From Pedobacter deserti (GTDB lineage Bacteria; Bacteroidota; Bacteroidia; Sphingobacteriales; Sphingobacteriaceae): a stretch of 64,000 nt of DNA. The notes below the pieces were generated by a model. It had not been told where the DNA came from, made no database searches, and saw only the letters and a list, made by a program, of their open reading frames with translations. A program made the translations under genes and the position numbers. Positions 35,860 through 44,717 of this stretch are shown here, piece after piece; positions within the stretch are counted from its first letter, which is position 1; the number at the start of each line of letters is the position of its first letter. The DNA lies in contig NZ_JAFMZQ010000001.1 of NCBI RefSeq assembly GCF_024436415.1, positions 744,001 to 808,000 on the forward strand, read 5' to 3'.

Positions 35860-37782
35860 CTATAAAAAAGGGAAACGCACAAACGCCTCCATAGCCTCAT
35901 AGTCGGCCAGTCCGAGGTTGTCATAAGCCTGCGCCGTCTCGCGATTGCGATCTTCGGCGCGTTTCCAGAACTCCCGCGCATCATCGCCAGGGAATACCGC
36001 CTTGTCTTTTTGTGACTGATGCTTAAAGATGGCAAACTTTTTCCGTTCAACTTCCTGCGGACTAAGCGGTACGGCCATTTCAATCTCGTGGGTTTCAAAC
36101 TCCTGCCATGCGCCACGGTACATCCAGAGCCAGCAATCGTTTACCCAATCTTCCGTTTCTGCCAAACGCCTCAAGGCACGCAGAATAATATTGAAACAAA
36201 CGATATGCGTGCCGTGCGGATCCTCAAAATCGCCCGCCGCGAATACCTGATGCGGTTTTACCTGCTGCAGCAGCTTCATTGTAAGCTCCACGTCGAGGTC
36301 GGTAACCGGGTTTTTATGACTCTTGCCGCTTTCATAAAAGGGCAGGGCCATAAAATGAATATGATCATCGTCCAGACCGCAATACCGCGCGCCGGCGATG
36401 GCCTCACCCTTCCTGATCAGACCCTTAACCGTCTGAATTTCTGGGGTGTCGACCTGGTTCGGCCGTTTGCGTTCCATAAATGCCCGCATATCCTGATACA
36501 CCCTTTTCAGTTCAGGCTGCTCATGGCCCATCTTTTCGGAGAAGTCGATGTTAAACTCCACAAAGCGAAGCACATCATCGTCCCACACCGCCGTATTGCC
36601 CGAAGTCTGATAGGCTACGTGCACATCATGACCCTGGTCGACCAGCCTGATAAACGTTCCGCCCATCGAGATCACATCGTCATCCGGATGCGGCGAGAAG
36701 ATAATGGAACGTTTCTTGGCCGGCATGGCCCGCTCCGGACGCTGCGAATCGTCGGCATTTGGCTTGCCGCCCGGCCAGCCAGTAATGGTATGCTGCAGTT
36801 TATTAAAAATGTCGATGTTGATGTTATACACCGGGCCGCGGTCGACCGCCAGCTGGGCCATACCGTTATTGTTATAATCATCTTCCGTAAGCTTTAAAAC
36901 AGGCTTGCCAATATGATTGGCCAGCCAGATAACTGCCTTACGGGTCAGTTTCTCGTCCCATACACAGTCTTTCACCAGCCATGGCGTATCAAAACGCGTC
37001 AGCATAGAAGCAGCATCCTGATCCAGAATAAACTCTACATGCTCCGACAGTTGCAGGTAGGTCGCCGGCACTTCACTCGAGATTTCGCCCTCCACCGCCT
37101 TTTTAATGATTGGCGCTTTTTTCTTGTTCCAGGCCATCAGAATGATCTCCCGGGCCTTAAAAATGGTGCCTATTCCCATGGTTATCGCCTTGGTAGGAAC
37201 AAAAGACTTGCCTCCAAAATCGCGCGCCGCATCCCGGCGCGTCAGGTCGTCGAGCGTTACCAGCCGCGTACCAGAATTGGGTGCAGAGCCCGGCTCGTTA
37301 AAACCGATATGGCCCGTACGACCTATTCCCAACACTTGTATATCAAGTCCCCCGGCCTCGGTGATCTTTCGCTCGTAATCCAGACAAAAAGCCGGTATAT
37401 TTTCCAGGTCCAATGTGCCGTCAGGAATGTGCACGTTCTGCTTGTCGATATCAATATGGTCAAACAGTTGCTCGTTCATAAACGAAACATAGCTCTGTGC
37501 CGCATTCGGCTGCATCGGGTAGTATTCGTCCAGATTAAACGTAGTAACGTTCCTGAAGCTCAAGCCTTCCTCCTTATGCATTCTGATCAGCTCGGCATAT
37601 ACGCCGACAGGCGTTGCGCCTGTTGCCAGCCCAAGCACTGCTTGTTCATTCAGCTGTTGCTTTCGCTTAATCAACCCGGCGATGCGTTTTGCAACGTGCA
37701 ATGATGCAGATTGGGGAGTATCAAATACAGAAACGGGTAGTTTTTCGAAGCGCGTCTCTTCCAGGAGGTTTAATCGTGCCAT
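35860..37782 (-). CDS. nagB: Glucosamine-6-phosphate deaminase fused to LmbE/PIG-L domain
   Basis: 640 residues in two parts. Residues 1-290 are a NagB: GLATGATPVGVY (53-62), NLDEYYPM with the catalytic Asp85, and GIGRTGHIGFNEPGS (153-167) with the catalytic His. From about 355, IIFSPHPDDDVISMGG (HPDDD at 365-369) and DPHGTH further on are the metal-binding motifs of the LmbE/PIG-L deacetylase family. NagB converts GlcN6P to fructose 6-phosphate and ammonia; the second domain could deacetylate GlcNAc6P or another amino sugar, which would channel substrate, but this is inference. The fusion is known in Bacteroidota. Confidence 0.92.
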   Translation of the reverse strand: MARLNLLEETRFEKLPVSVFDTPQSASLHVAKRIAGLIKRKQQLNEQAVLGLATGATPVGVYAELIRMHKEEGLSFRNVTTFNLDEYYPMQPNAAQSYVSFMNEQLFDHIDIDKQNVHIPDGTLDLENIPAFCLDYERKITEAGGLDIQVLGIGRTGHIGFNEPGSAPNSGTRLVTLDDLTRRDAARDFGGKSFVPTKAITMGIGTIFKAREIILMAWNKKKAPIIKKAVEGEISSEVPATYLQLSEHVEFILDQDAASMLTRFDTPWLVKDCVWDEKLTRKAVIWLANHIGKPVLKLTEDDYNNNGMAQLAVDRGPVYNINIDIFNKLQHTITGWPGGKPNADDSQRPERAMPAKKRSIIFSPHPDDDVISMGGTFIRLVDQGHDVHVAYQTSGNTAVWDDDVLRFVEFNIDFSEKMGHEQPELKRVYQDMRAFMERKRPNQVDTPEIQTVKGLIRKGEAIAGARYCGLDDDHIHFMALPFYESGKSHKNPVTDLDVELTMKLLQQVKPHQVFAAGDFEDPHGTHIVCFNIILRALRRLAETEDWVNDCWLWMYRGAWQEFETHEIEMAVPLSPQEVERKKFAIFKHQSQKDKAVFPGDDAREFWKRAEDRNRETAQAYDNLGLADYEAMEAFVRFPFL

Positions 37783-37865
37783 TTAATTATATTAAGAAGT
37801 GTACGGAGCAGTAAATATAAGTCTATGTGGCCGCAATCGCAACATGACTCGTCCAACATTTCTTC

Positions 37866-37940
37866 GGGATTAGTCCGGGGCTTGTTCGCAAAAAGGGTAG
37901 CTTTTGTGGACTATTCCCGAACAAAACCCGGACTAATCCC
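37866..37940. repeat. Long inverted repeat between nagB and anmK
   Basis: Arms 37866-37888 and 37918-37940 match at 21 of 23 positions (14 outer pairs perfect) around a 29-base loop. The motif GGACTAATCCC occurs three times: inverted at 37866-37876, direct at 37930-37940, and with one change (GGACTATTCCC) at 37908-37918 in the loop. TTTTGTGGAC is also repeated directly (37902-37911, 37944-37953). The region is the divergent control region of nagB and anmK. Confidence 0.8.
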
Positions 37941-37995
37941 AGATTTTGTGGACACCAGGTAGCATCTTCTTACGGTCCAGCAAAGTAGAATGTCG

Positions 37996-38003
37996 TATCT
38001 TTG
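37996..38003 (+). promoter_or_regulatory. -7-like element before anmK
   Basis: TATCTTTG matches TAnnTTTG, 44 bases before the anmK ATG. No clear -33 TTTG at the usual distance, so only a candidate. Confidence 0.3.
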
Positions 38004-38047
38004 GTTCAATGGCAGTAATACTTTGCGCTTAAAAAAGATACCACTGG

Positions 38048-39259
38048 ATGAACCGCAACTGGACCAAAATTTTTGAGATTGTAAACAAGCCGGGGCGACT
38101 CATTATCGGGCTGATGTCGGGTACCTCGCTCGATGGCCTCGATATTGCGCTGTGCCGCATAATCGGATCGGGACTGTCGACCACCCTGCAGCTTGAACGG
38201 TTTACAACCATAGCGTATGCAGATGAACTGAAGGCCGAAATAAAGCAGGTTTTTTCGAAAAGGGCGGTCGACCTCCAGATGGTTGCACTAATGAACGAAA
38301 AGATTGCAATTACACATGCCGGGATGATTCTGGATACGCTCAGACTTTGGGGCATCGAAGTCGGTCAGGTCGATGTAATAGCCAGTCACGGTCAGACGAT
38401 CTTTCATGCGCCCGCCTCGCTGCATGGGCTCGAGGAGTATCCCGACGCGACCTTGCAGATTGGCGACGGCGATCACATTGCGGTCCGCACGGGAATCATC
38501 ACGATCAGTGATTTCAGGCAGAAGCATGTGGCCGCCGGTGGCGAGGGCGCACCGCTTGCGGTTTATGGCGATTATCTGCTGTTTTCAGAGCCGGGTGAAG
38601 TGAGGTTTATGCTCAACATAGGCGGTATTGCCAACTTTACTTTTTTGCCAGGTGACGCAGGGAAGCCTATGTTTTCTACCGACGTAGGACCGGGCAACAC
38701 GCTGATGGACCAGTTTATGCAGCAGCATTATGGTGTGGCGTTCGACCGCGACGCAGCGGTAGCTAGTCGGGGCAAGGTAAGTGAAAGTCTGCTCGGGGAA
38801 CTGATGCGCACGCCGTTTTTAGCGGTCGGTTTCCCGAAAACGACGGGGCCGGAGCTGTTTAATCTGGATCTGCTCAGAAAGGCTATGGAAGGTTCAGTTA
38901 CACTGCAGTTAAGCGATGAGGATGTGATGGCGACTTTATCGGCCTTTACTGCGCGGGCAATCGCGGCCGCTGTGGAACGCTGTCTTTCGCAAATTGATCT
39001 GGCAGGCGGTGAGCCCAGGCGGGCCATTTATATGAGTGGGGGCGGTATGCACAATCCGCTTTTGGTGAGTCAGTTGCGCGCCTTGCTGCCGGGTTGTGAT
39101 TTCTTCACGACAAAGGATCTTGGTTTTGATCCCGATGCTAAGGAGGCTGCGCTGTTTGCCTTGCTGGCCAATGAGACACTTGTGGGCCACGGGCAGGACT
39201 TTTCGGCCGCGATCGGCATACCTGCCGTATCGATGGGCAAAATAAGTTTCCCTTGTTAG
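38048..39259 (+). CDS. anmK: Anhydro-N-acetylmuramic acid kinase
   Basis: 403 residues, ATG 38048. Phosphate-binding IGLMSGTSLDGLDIALC near the N-terminus, ASHGQTIFHAP, LQIGDGDHIA, TISDFRQKHVAAGGEGAPL, LNIGGIANFT and STDVGPGNTLMDQ follow the AnmK family in order. It phosphorylates and hydrolyses 1,6-anhydro-MurNAc to MurNAc 6-phosphate in cell-wall recycling. It is back to back with nagB, and a NagZ-type hydrolase lies at 3549-5249. A MurQ etherase, expected next in the pathway, is not in the window. Confidence 0.94.
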   Translation: MNRNWTKIFEIVNKPGRLIIGLMSGTSLDGLDIALCRIIGSGLSTTLQLERFTTIAYADELKAEIKQVFSKRAVDLQMVALMNEKIAITHAGMILDTLRLWGIEVGQVDVIASHGQTIFHAPASLHGLEEYPDATLQIGDGDHIAVRTGIITISDFRQKHVAAGGEGAPLAVYGDYLLFSEPGEVRFMLNIGGIANFTFLPGDAGKPMFSTDVGPGNTLMDQFMQQHYGVAFDRDAAVASRGKVSESLLGELMRTPFLAVGFPKTTGPELFNLDLLRKAMEGSVTLQLSDEDVMATLSAFTARAIAAAVERCLSQIDLAGGEPRRAIYMSGGGMHNPLLVSQLRALLPGCDFFTTKDLGFDPDAKEAALFALLANETLVGHGQDFSAAIGIPAVSMGKISFPC

Positions 39260-39288
39260 GATGTCGGTGCGGGTTACGATAAATTTTC

Positions 39289-39296
39289 TATTTTTG
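39289..39296 (+). promoter_or_regulatory. -7-like element before the 39301 gene
   Basis: TATTTTTG matches TAnnTTTG and ends only 4 bases before the ATG at 39301; a transcript from it would start at or within the first codons, so either leaderless or not used. Confidence 0.25.
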
Positions 39297-39300
39297 TGCT

Positions 39301-39516
39301 ATGGCAGATTTTACACTTACCTCCGAGTCCTGGCAAAAGGTGAAAATAAAGTTTTTACGTAAATACCGCGAGCTGGCAAACGCTGACCTGGTTTTTGTTC
39401 CCGGACAGGAGGATCAGCTGGTTGAGCAGCTGATGGATCTTGTAAAAAGAGACCGTACGTATATTGAGTTTACGATCAGGAAAGCCTTGTCCGATCCGGA
39501 CGGAAACAGATTGTAA
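39301..39516 (+). CDS. Small CsbD-like protein
   Basis: 71 residues, soluble and highly charged. The pattern W-x-KVKIKFLRKYRELANADL followed by QEDQLVEQLMDLVKRD resembles the CsbD fold of general stress proteins (Trp-Lys pair, then Asp-Leu and a Glu-x-Leu helix), but the resemblance is loose. In related genomes small proteins of this size and pattern lie in similar places. It ends 50 bases before ctpA. The function is unknown; membership in the CsbD group is tentative. Confidence 0.55.
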   Translation: MADFTLTSESWQKVKIKFLRKYRELANADLVFVPGQEDQLVEQLMDLVKRDRTYIEFTIRKALSDPDGNRL

Positions 39517-39556
39517 TTGCATCTTCTGCAATAAATTGCTATTTTGTATTGCAATT

Positions 39557-39563
39557 AGGAGGT
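39557..39563 (+). promoter_or_regulatory. Strong Shine-Dalgarno site of ctpA
   Basis: AGGAGGT, with only 4 bases between AGGAGG and the ATG at 39567. It fixes the start there. Such sites are rare in this window (see also rbfA, nuoG and nuoI). Confidence 0.6.
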
Positions 39564-39566
39564 GTG

Positions 39567-41270
39567 ATGAAGAAACAATACAAGATAGCTGCGGTTATTG
39601 CGCTGGTCGCCTTTTCGGTTGGCAGCTGGTCGTTTAAAGAGGACCTTTTCCAGGTTTCTAAAAATCTCGATGTTTTTGCTGCGCTGTACAAGGAGATCAA
39701 TATCAATTATGTTGACGAGACCAATCCCTCAGATTTGATGAAGACCGGCATAGATGCTATGCTGGAGGACCTCGACCCGTATACGGAGTATGTGCCCGAA
39801 TCGGAGATTGAAGATTATAAGCTGAAATATGTGAGCACGCAGTACGGGGGCATTGGTGCCAGTACGCTTTTTATTGAGGGCAAGCTGTTTATCAATGAGG
39901 TTATGGAAGGTTACCCCGCCGATAAACAGGGCTTGCTGCCTGGCGACCAACTGCTGAAGATCAGCAATAGTGACGTGAAGGGAAAGGACAGGGCTCAGGT
40001 CAGTCAGCTTTTGCGTGGACCCAAAGGTGCTCCGGTCGAGCTGCTGATCATCAGAAATGGCGCTGTGTTAAACAAAACGGTGGTGCGCGATGAGATCAAA
40101 CAGCCTAATGTAGCCTACGCAGGCATGATAGCCGATAATGTGGCTTATATACGGCTCGACAAGTTTCTGGAGAATTCGGCAAAGGAGGTGAAGGAGGCGG
40201 CTGTGGAGCTTAGCCGCCAGCAGCCTAAGGGTATGGTGCTCGACCTGAGGTATAACGGGGGAGGTATATTGCAGGAGGCGGTCAAGATCGTCAACCTGTT
40301 TGTCGGTAAAGGCGTGCTGGTTGTGACCCAGAAAGGGCGTAATCCGCAAAAGACGTTTGCATACAATACGTTGTCTGACCCGCTTTTTGCACAGATGCCG
40401 CTGGTTGTGTTGATCGGCCCAAATTCTGCTTCTGCATCGGAGATCGTTGCCGGGGCGCTGCAGGATCTGGACCGCGCCATTATTGTAGGCCAGCGGAGCT
40501 ATGGGAAGGGCCTGGTTCAGCAGACGTTTAACCTGCCGTACAACAGTCTGGTGAAGGTAACTGTGGCCAAATATTTTACGCCTTCGGGCAGGTGCATTCA
40601 GGCGGTCGACTATGCCCATAGGGATGCGGACGGATCGACGCACCGTTTTGCGGATTCGCTGTTGTCCAAATTTAACACCCGGGCTGGAAGAACGGTATAT
40701 GATGGCAACGGTATCTATCCCGACGTGGTGGTGAACGCTTCTAAACTGAGTCCCATTACCACATCGATATTAAGTAAGAGCCTGTTTTTTGACTACGTGA
40801 ATGCTTACAAGCTAAAGCATAAAGCGATTGCGCCTGCGGCCGAGTTTCGGCTGACGGATGCGGACTATACGGAGTTTATGACTTCGCTTGAGGATAAGGA
40901 TTATTCGTATACCTCGAAAACGGAGCGATTGTTGGTCGATCTGCGTGATGAGGCGGAAAAGGAGAATAAGCTGGCCGCCGTTAAATCGTCGCTTGATGAT
41001 CTGAAAGCGAAGATGCTGGTGGCCAGGAAAACGGAGCTCATGACGCATAAGGCGGAGATCATACGGATTCTGGAAACGCAGATTGCCAGCCGCTATTACT
41101 ACGAAAAGGGTAAGGTTGTTCAGGCTTTCCAGTACGATAAAGAGTTGGCCCAGGCCAACCTGCTTCTAAAAGATTCAGCAAAGATGCTCGCTATCCTTAA
41201 GGGTGACGGCGCTTACAAGAATATAGGCAGTCCCGCTAAAGCCATCGCTTCAGCGGAGCTGACGGACTAA
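39567..41270 (+). CDS. S41-family C-terminal processing protease (CtpA-like)
   Basis: 567 residues from ATG 39567. An N-terminal membrane segment (YKIAAVIALVAFSVGSWSF) exports or anchors it. A PDZ domain covers about residues 85-170 (GGIGASTLFIEGKLFI, GDQLLKISNSDVKG). The S41 core shows LDLRYNGGGILQEA, the Ser motif NSASASE (286-292) and the Lys motif RSYGKG with Lys314, the catalytic dyad. The C-terminal 180 residues are helical and charged. By family it trims or degrades exported proteins at their C-termini. Confidence 0.92.
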   Translation: MKKQYKIAAVIALVAFSVGSWSFKEDLFQVSKNLDVFAALYKEININYVDETNPSDLMKTGIDAMLEDLDPYTEYVPESEIEDYKLKYVSTQYGGIGASTLFIEGKLFINEVMEGYPADKQGLLPGDQLLKISNSDVKGKDRAQVSQLLRGPKGAPVELLIIRNGAVLNKTVVRDEIKQPNVAYAGMIADNVAYIRLDKFLENSAKEVKEAAVELSRQQPKGMVLDLRYNGGGILQEAVKIVNLFVGKGVLVVTQKGRNPQKTFAYNTLSDPLFAQMPLVVLIGPNSASASEIVAGALQDLDRAIIVGQRSYGKGLVQQTFNLPYNSLVKVTVAKYFTPSGRCIQAVDYAHRDADGSTHRFADSLLSKFNTRAGRTVYDGNGIYPDVVVNASKLSPITTSILSKSLFFDYVNAYKLKHKAIAPAAEFRLTDADYTEFMTSLEDKDYSYTSKTERLLVDLRDEAEKENKLAAVKSSLDDLKAKMLVARKTELMTHKAEIIRILETQIASRYYYEKGKVVQAFQYDKELAQANLLLKDSAKMLAILKGDGAYKNIGSPAKAIASAELTD

Positions 41271-41283
41271 GTTTTGAATTGCG

Positions 41284-41613
41284 CTATTCGGCGTGATGAA
41301 GTTTAACTACCAGTCCGTCCATAGCCGGATTGAGCTGCAATTGACAGGCTAATCTGGAGTTGGGTAAAAGATCGGGCAGGGTATCCAGCATGGCGTACTC
41401 ATCGTCCGACATGTCGTTGAGTTTTTCTTCGCCTTCCAGTACGTCTACACAGCATGTTGCGCAAAGTGCCATGCCGCCGCAGGTAGCAAGGATATCGTAT
41501 TCGCAGGCTTTTAAGAATTCCATCAGGCTAAGTCCCATATCTACAGGAGCTTCGAGGGCAGTGCGGCTGCCATCCGGGTTTTGAACGTGGACGGTGATGT
41601 TGTTGTCTTGCAT
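41284..41613 (-). CDS. 2Fe-2S ferredoxin (adrenodoxin-like)
   Basis: 109 residues. The cluster motif is CGGMALCATCCVDV (Cys-x5-Cys-x2-Cys, with an extra Cys after the third) and the fourth ligand is the Cys of NSRLACQLQL; the surrounding fold (VDMGLSLMEFLKACEYD, GEEKLNDMSDDE) is that of the vertebrate-type/adrenodoxin ferredoxins. It follows a ferredoxin-NADP reductase-like gene by 2 bases, so the pair probably forms an electron relay from NADPH to an unknown acceptor. It converges on ctpA. Confidence 0.88.
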   Translation of the reverse strand: MQDNNITVHVQNPDGSRTALEAPVDMGLSLMEFLKACEYDILATCGGMALCATCCVDVLEGEEKLNDMSDDEYAMLDTLPDLLPNSRLACQLQLNPAMDGLVVKLHHAE

Positions 41614-41615
41614 GC

Positions 41616-42626
41616 TTAGAATTCTGATACGCCGTTTACTGTAGTGTACTTCATGGTATATTTAACACCAGGATTCATGTACTGGTATGCACTGTGGCTC
41701 ATCAGCGCAGCTTCGTGGAAACCGCAGAGGATAAGTTTGAGCTTGTTTGTGTAGGTATTGATGTCGCCAATAGCATAGATGCCCGGTATGTTTGTAGAGT
41801 AATCGTCTACGTTGACCTCTATTGCGCTTTTGCTGATATTGAGGTTCCACTGTTCAATCGGACCAAGTTTCGGACTAAGTCCAAACAAGGGAATGAGGTG
41901 GTCTGCTTCTACTGTGGTGGTTTCGAGCGATTTGTTATGAATGATCTCCACACTTTCCAGTCGACCGCTGCCATTCACCGCGTTGAGGTTACTGTTAAGG
42001 ATAAGGTTGATTTTTCCGCTTTCGGCAAGCGCCATGACTTTGTTTACAGAATCTGGCGCGCCCCTGAAGCTTTCGCTCCGGTGTACCAGGGTAAGCTCTT
42101 CTACAACGTCGGCCAGAAATATGGTCCAGTCAAGCGCCGAGTCACCACCGCCTGCAATCACCATTTTTTGTCCGCGGTACTGCTCCGGATCCAGGATCAT
42201 ATAATTAACGCCTCTTCCGTTTTCAAAGTTCTCCAGATTAGCTACTGCAGGTTTGCGCGGCTCGAAGCAGCCTAGTCCCCCGGCAATGACCACTACTTTC
42301 GCCTCAATGACGGTACCCATGTTTGTGGTGAGCACGAAATCCTGTTCGCCGCGTTTTTCCAGTCCCTCGATCCGCTCACCCAGCGTGAAGCCCGGGTGGA
42401 AAGGTTTCGCCTGCTCCATCAGGTTGTCGATAAGTTCCTGAGCAAGTACTGTTGGATAGCCTGGAATGTCGTAGATGGGTTTTTTTGGGTAAATTTCTGA
42501 AAGCTGGCCGCCTACCTGCGGGAGGTAATCGATTAAATGACAACGCATTTTTAAAAGCCCTGCTTCAAATATCGCAAATAAACCTACAGGTCCGGCACCA
42601 ATTATGGCTATATCAGTAGAAATCAT
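41616..42626 (-). CDS. Ferredoxin-NADP reductase (thioredoxin-reductase-like type)
   Basis: 336 residues. FAD-binding IIGAGPVGLFA at the N-terminus, then DYLPQVGGQLSEIYPKKPIYDIPGYP, which is typical of the YumC-type FNRs, NADPH site VIAGGGDSALDW, and the C-terminal FAD motif GIYAIGDINTY. The redox-active Cys-x2-Cys of thioredoxin reductases is absent, which supports FNR rather than TrxR. It starts 2 bases before the ferredoxin gene (same strand). Confidence 0.9.
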   Translation of the reverse strand: MISTDIAIIGAGPVGLFAIFEAGLLKMRCHLIDYLPQVGGQLSEIYPKKPIYDIPGYPTVLAQELIDNLMEQAKPFHPGFTLGERIEGLEKRGEQDFVLTTNMGTVIEAKVVVIAGGLGCFEPRKPAVANLENFENGRGVNYMILDPEQYRGQKMVIAGGGDSALDWTIFLADVVEELTLVHRSESFRGAPDSVNKVMALAESGKINLILNSNLNAVNGSGRLESVEIIHNKSLETTTVEADHLIPLFGLSPKLGPIEQWNLNISKSAIEVNVDDYSTNIPGIYAIGDINTYTNKLKLILCGFHEAALMSHSAYQYMNPGVKYTMKYTTVNGVSEF

Positions 42627-42743
42627 GGTATCTTTAAATTTGTGGCGAATTTACAAACTTTTGCTATTAATAACGATTCTATTTTAGATTATCTACAAAT
42701 TCCCTAGAATTTATTTTGGAACGCCGGGCTTGCAATATTAATT

Positions 42744-42751
42744 TATATTTG
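42744..42751 (+). promoter_or_regulatory. -7 element of the lpxH promoter
   Basis: TATATTTG matches TAnnTTTG and lies 10 bases before the lpxH ATG. A TTTG exists at 42715-42718 but 25 bases away, longer than usual. Confidence 0.4.
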
Positions 42752-42761
42752 TGCATTACGC

Positions 42762-43505
42762 ATGGACAAAAACATCTATTTCGCTTCCGATTTTCACCTG
42801 GGCTCACCGGATTTCGCGGCAAGCCGTGAACGGGAGGACCGCATTGTACGCTGGCTGGATGAGATTACACCATCGTGTTCGGAACTGTTCCTGATGGGTG
42901 ATGTGTTCGATTTCTGGTTTGAGTACCGCAAAGTTGTCCCGAAGGGTTTTATCCGCTTGCAAGGAAAGCTGGCTTTCATGGCCGATGCAGGGATAAGGAT
43001 TTACTTTTTTAAAGGGAATCATGATATGTGGGTGCGGGATTATTTTACCAGGGAAATGGGTGTGGAGATTGTGAGCGATGAGCTGGTGATTGAGCGTGGC
43101 GGCAAACGGCTCTTTTTACATCATGGTGACGGTTTGGGCCCCGGCGACGGCAAGTATAAATTCCTTAGAAAGATCTTTCGGAATCCGCTCTGCCAGTGGC
43201 TTTTCGGGCTGTTGCCGCCGAGAATCGGCATAGGTATAGCAACCGCATGGGCCAACCATAGTCGCGCCGCAAGCCGGGCTGAAGAAGTTTTTCAGGGGGT
43301 CGACAACGAATGGCTGGCGGTATATGCAAAAGAGCGGTTGACTGATTCGCATTACGATTACTTTATTTTTGGTCACCGCCACCTTCCGCTTGATATTGAT
43401 CTGGGCAATGGTTCGAGGTATATTAATACCGGAGAATGGTTGAAATCATATTCTTACGCTGTGTTTGATGGAAAGGAAGTGCGTTTGAGGTATTTTAATG
43501 GCTAG
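42762..43505 (+). CDS. lpxH: UDP-2,3-diacylglucosamine diphosphatase
   Basis: 247 residues of the calcineurin-like phosphoesterase fold: ASDFHLGSPD (Asp10, His12), GDVFDFWFEY, GNHDMW, HHGDGLGPGD and FGHRHLP give the five metal-binding blocks in order. By family it hydrolyses UDP-2,3-diacylglucosamine to lipid X in lipid A synthesis at the inner membrane, which is in keeping with a Gram-negative envelope. LpxH and the related LpxG/I types are hard to separate without alignment. It starts divergently from the FNR gene. Confidence 0.87.
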   Translation: MDKNIYFASDFHLGSPDFAASREREDRIVRWLDEITPSCSELFLMGDVFDFWFEYRKVVPKGFIRLQGKLAFMADAGIRIYFFKGNHDMWVRDYFTREMGVEIVSDELVIERGGKRLFLHHGDGLGPGDGKYKFLRKIFRNPLCQWLFGLLPPRIGIGIATAWANHSRAASRAEEVFQGVDNEWLAVYAKERLTDSHYDYFIFGHRHLPLDIDLGNGSRYINTGEWLKSYSYAVFDGKEVRLRYFNG

Positions 43506-43532
43506 TTTTAATGAGGTTAATCTAAAAAGCCG

Positions 43533-43540
43533 TATTTTTG
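43533..43540 (+). promoter_or_regulatory. -7-like element before prfA
   Basis: TATTTTTG matches TAnnTTTG and lies 22 bases before the prfA ATG. A clear -33 partner at 17-21 bases is not seen. Confidence 0.35.
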
Positions 43541-43562
43541 CTGCCCGAAATAATAGGTTGTC

Positions 43563-44636
43563 ATGCTAGATAAATTAGAAGCGATAAAGTTGCGCTGGGA
43601 AGATGTGGAGGAACAGTTGAGTAATCCTGATACCATGCAGGATATGAAACGCTTTGCAGCTTTAAATAAGGAATATAAAGATCTGACCAAGGTTGTAGAG
43701 GAGTATAAGGTCTACAAGAATATCATTAGTAATATTGAAGCCAACCGGGAAATTCTGACCGCTGAGAAGGATCCTGAGATGCGCGAGATGGCCAAGGAAG
43801 AGCTGGAACTTTTGCTGGCGCAGCAGGAGGAGATGGAAGAGCGTGTGCGGCTGATGCTGATCCCAAAGGATCCTGAAGATGCCAAGAATGCTATGTTTGA
43901 GATCAGGGGCGGTACCGGCGGTGATGAGGCGGCTTTGTTTGCTGGCGACTTATACCGTATGTATACCCGGTTCTTTGAGCAAAGGGGCTGGAAGGTTGAG
44001 ACGATTGATGTTACGGAAGGTACGGCAGGAGGCTATAAGGAGGTAATCCTGAAAGTTAGTGGTGAGGATGTGTACGGACAGCTTAAGTATGAGTCTGGCG
44101 TGCACCGCGTGCAGCGTGTTCCGGATACGGAGACGCAAGGACGAGTACACACTTCTGCAGCTTCTGTTGCGGTTTTGCCGGAGGCGGAAGAGATAGATTT
44201 GTTTATTAATCCGGCCGACATTGAACTGCAGACATCACGCTCCGGCGGTGCGGGTGGTCAGAACGTGAACAAGGTTGAGACAAAAGTACAGTTGACACAC
44301 AAGCCTTCGGGTATTGTGGTTGTTTGCCAGAAAGAACGCTCGCAGCTGGGCAATCGGATCATCGCGATGGAAATGCTGCGCAGTAAATTGTACGACATTG
44401 AGTTGCAGAAGAAGACTGGAGATATCGCTGCTAAGCGTAAAACGATGGTTTCTACGGGCGACCGTTCGGCTAAGATCAGAACCTATAATTATCCTCAGGG
44501 CAGGGTTACGGATCACCGTATCGGACTTACACTGTATAATTTGAATGGTGTAATGGATGGGGGTATTCAGGAGTTGATTGATGCGCTGCAGTTTGCAGAG
44601 AATGCCGAGAAGCTAAAAGAGGGTGCTGTAAATTAA
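43563..44636 (+). CDS. prfA: Peptide chain release factor 1
   Basis: 357 residues. The decoding tripeptide is P-x-T ([13 protein letters not shown]), which marks RF1 (UAA/UAG) rather than RF2, and the catalytic GGQ is in [29 protein letters not shown] and [20 protein letters not shown] are other family blocks. It terminates translation at the ribosome A site. It follows lpxH by 57 bases and precedes a tRNA-Asp gene. Confidence 0.95.
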   Translation: MLDKLEAIKLRWEDVEEQLSNPDTMQDMKRFAALNKEYKDLTKVVEEYKVYKNIISNIEANREILTAEKDPEMREMAKEELELLLAQQEEMEERVRLMLIPKDPEDAKNAMFEIRGGTGGDEAALFAGDLYRMYTRFFEQRGWKVETIDVTEGTAGGYKEVILKVSGEDVYGQLKYESGVHRVQRVPDTETQGRVHTSAASVAVLPEAEEIDLFINPADIELQTSRSGGAGGQNVNKVETKVQLTHKPSGIVVVCQKERSQLGNRIIAMEMLRSKLYDIELQKKTGDIAAKRKTMVSTGDRSAKIRTYNYPQGRVTDHRIGLTLYNLNGVMDGGIQELIDALQFAENAEKLKEGAVN

Positions 44637-44662
44637 TGGGTTACAATTATTTTGAAATAATT

Positions 44663-44693
44663 GTTGCAAAGTTAAATAAACGAGCTATATTTG
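44663..44693 (+). promoter_or_regulatory. tRNA-Asp promoter
   Basis: GTTG at 44663-44666, 19 bases, TATATTTG at 44686-44693: a perfect -7 box. The predicted start is about 44700, 18 bases before the tRNA. Confidence 0.6.
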
Positions 44694-44717
44694 CATTCCC
44701 GAAACGAAAGGGAAAAA

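Noticed and set aside
36019..36897. Long plus-strand frame (about 292 codons)
   Set aside because: Antisense to the NagB-LmbE fusion; no domain or start context. GC-rich coding sequence often leaves such frames open.
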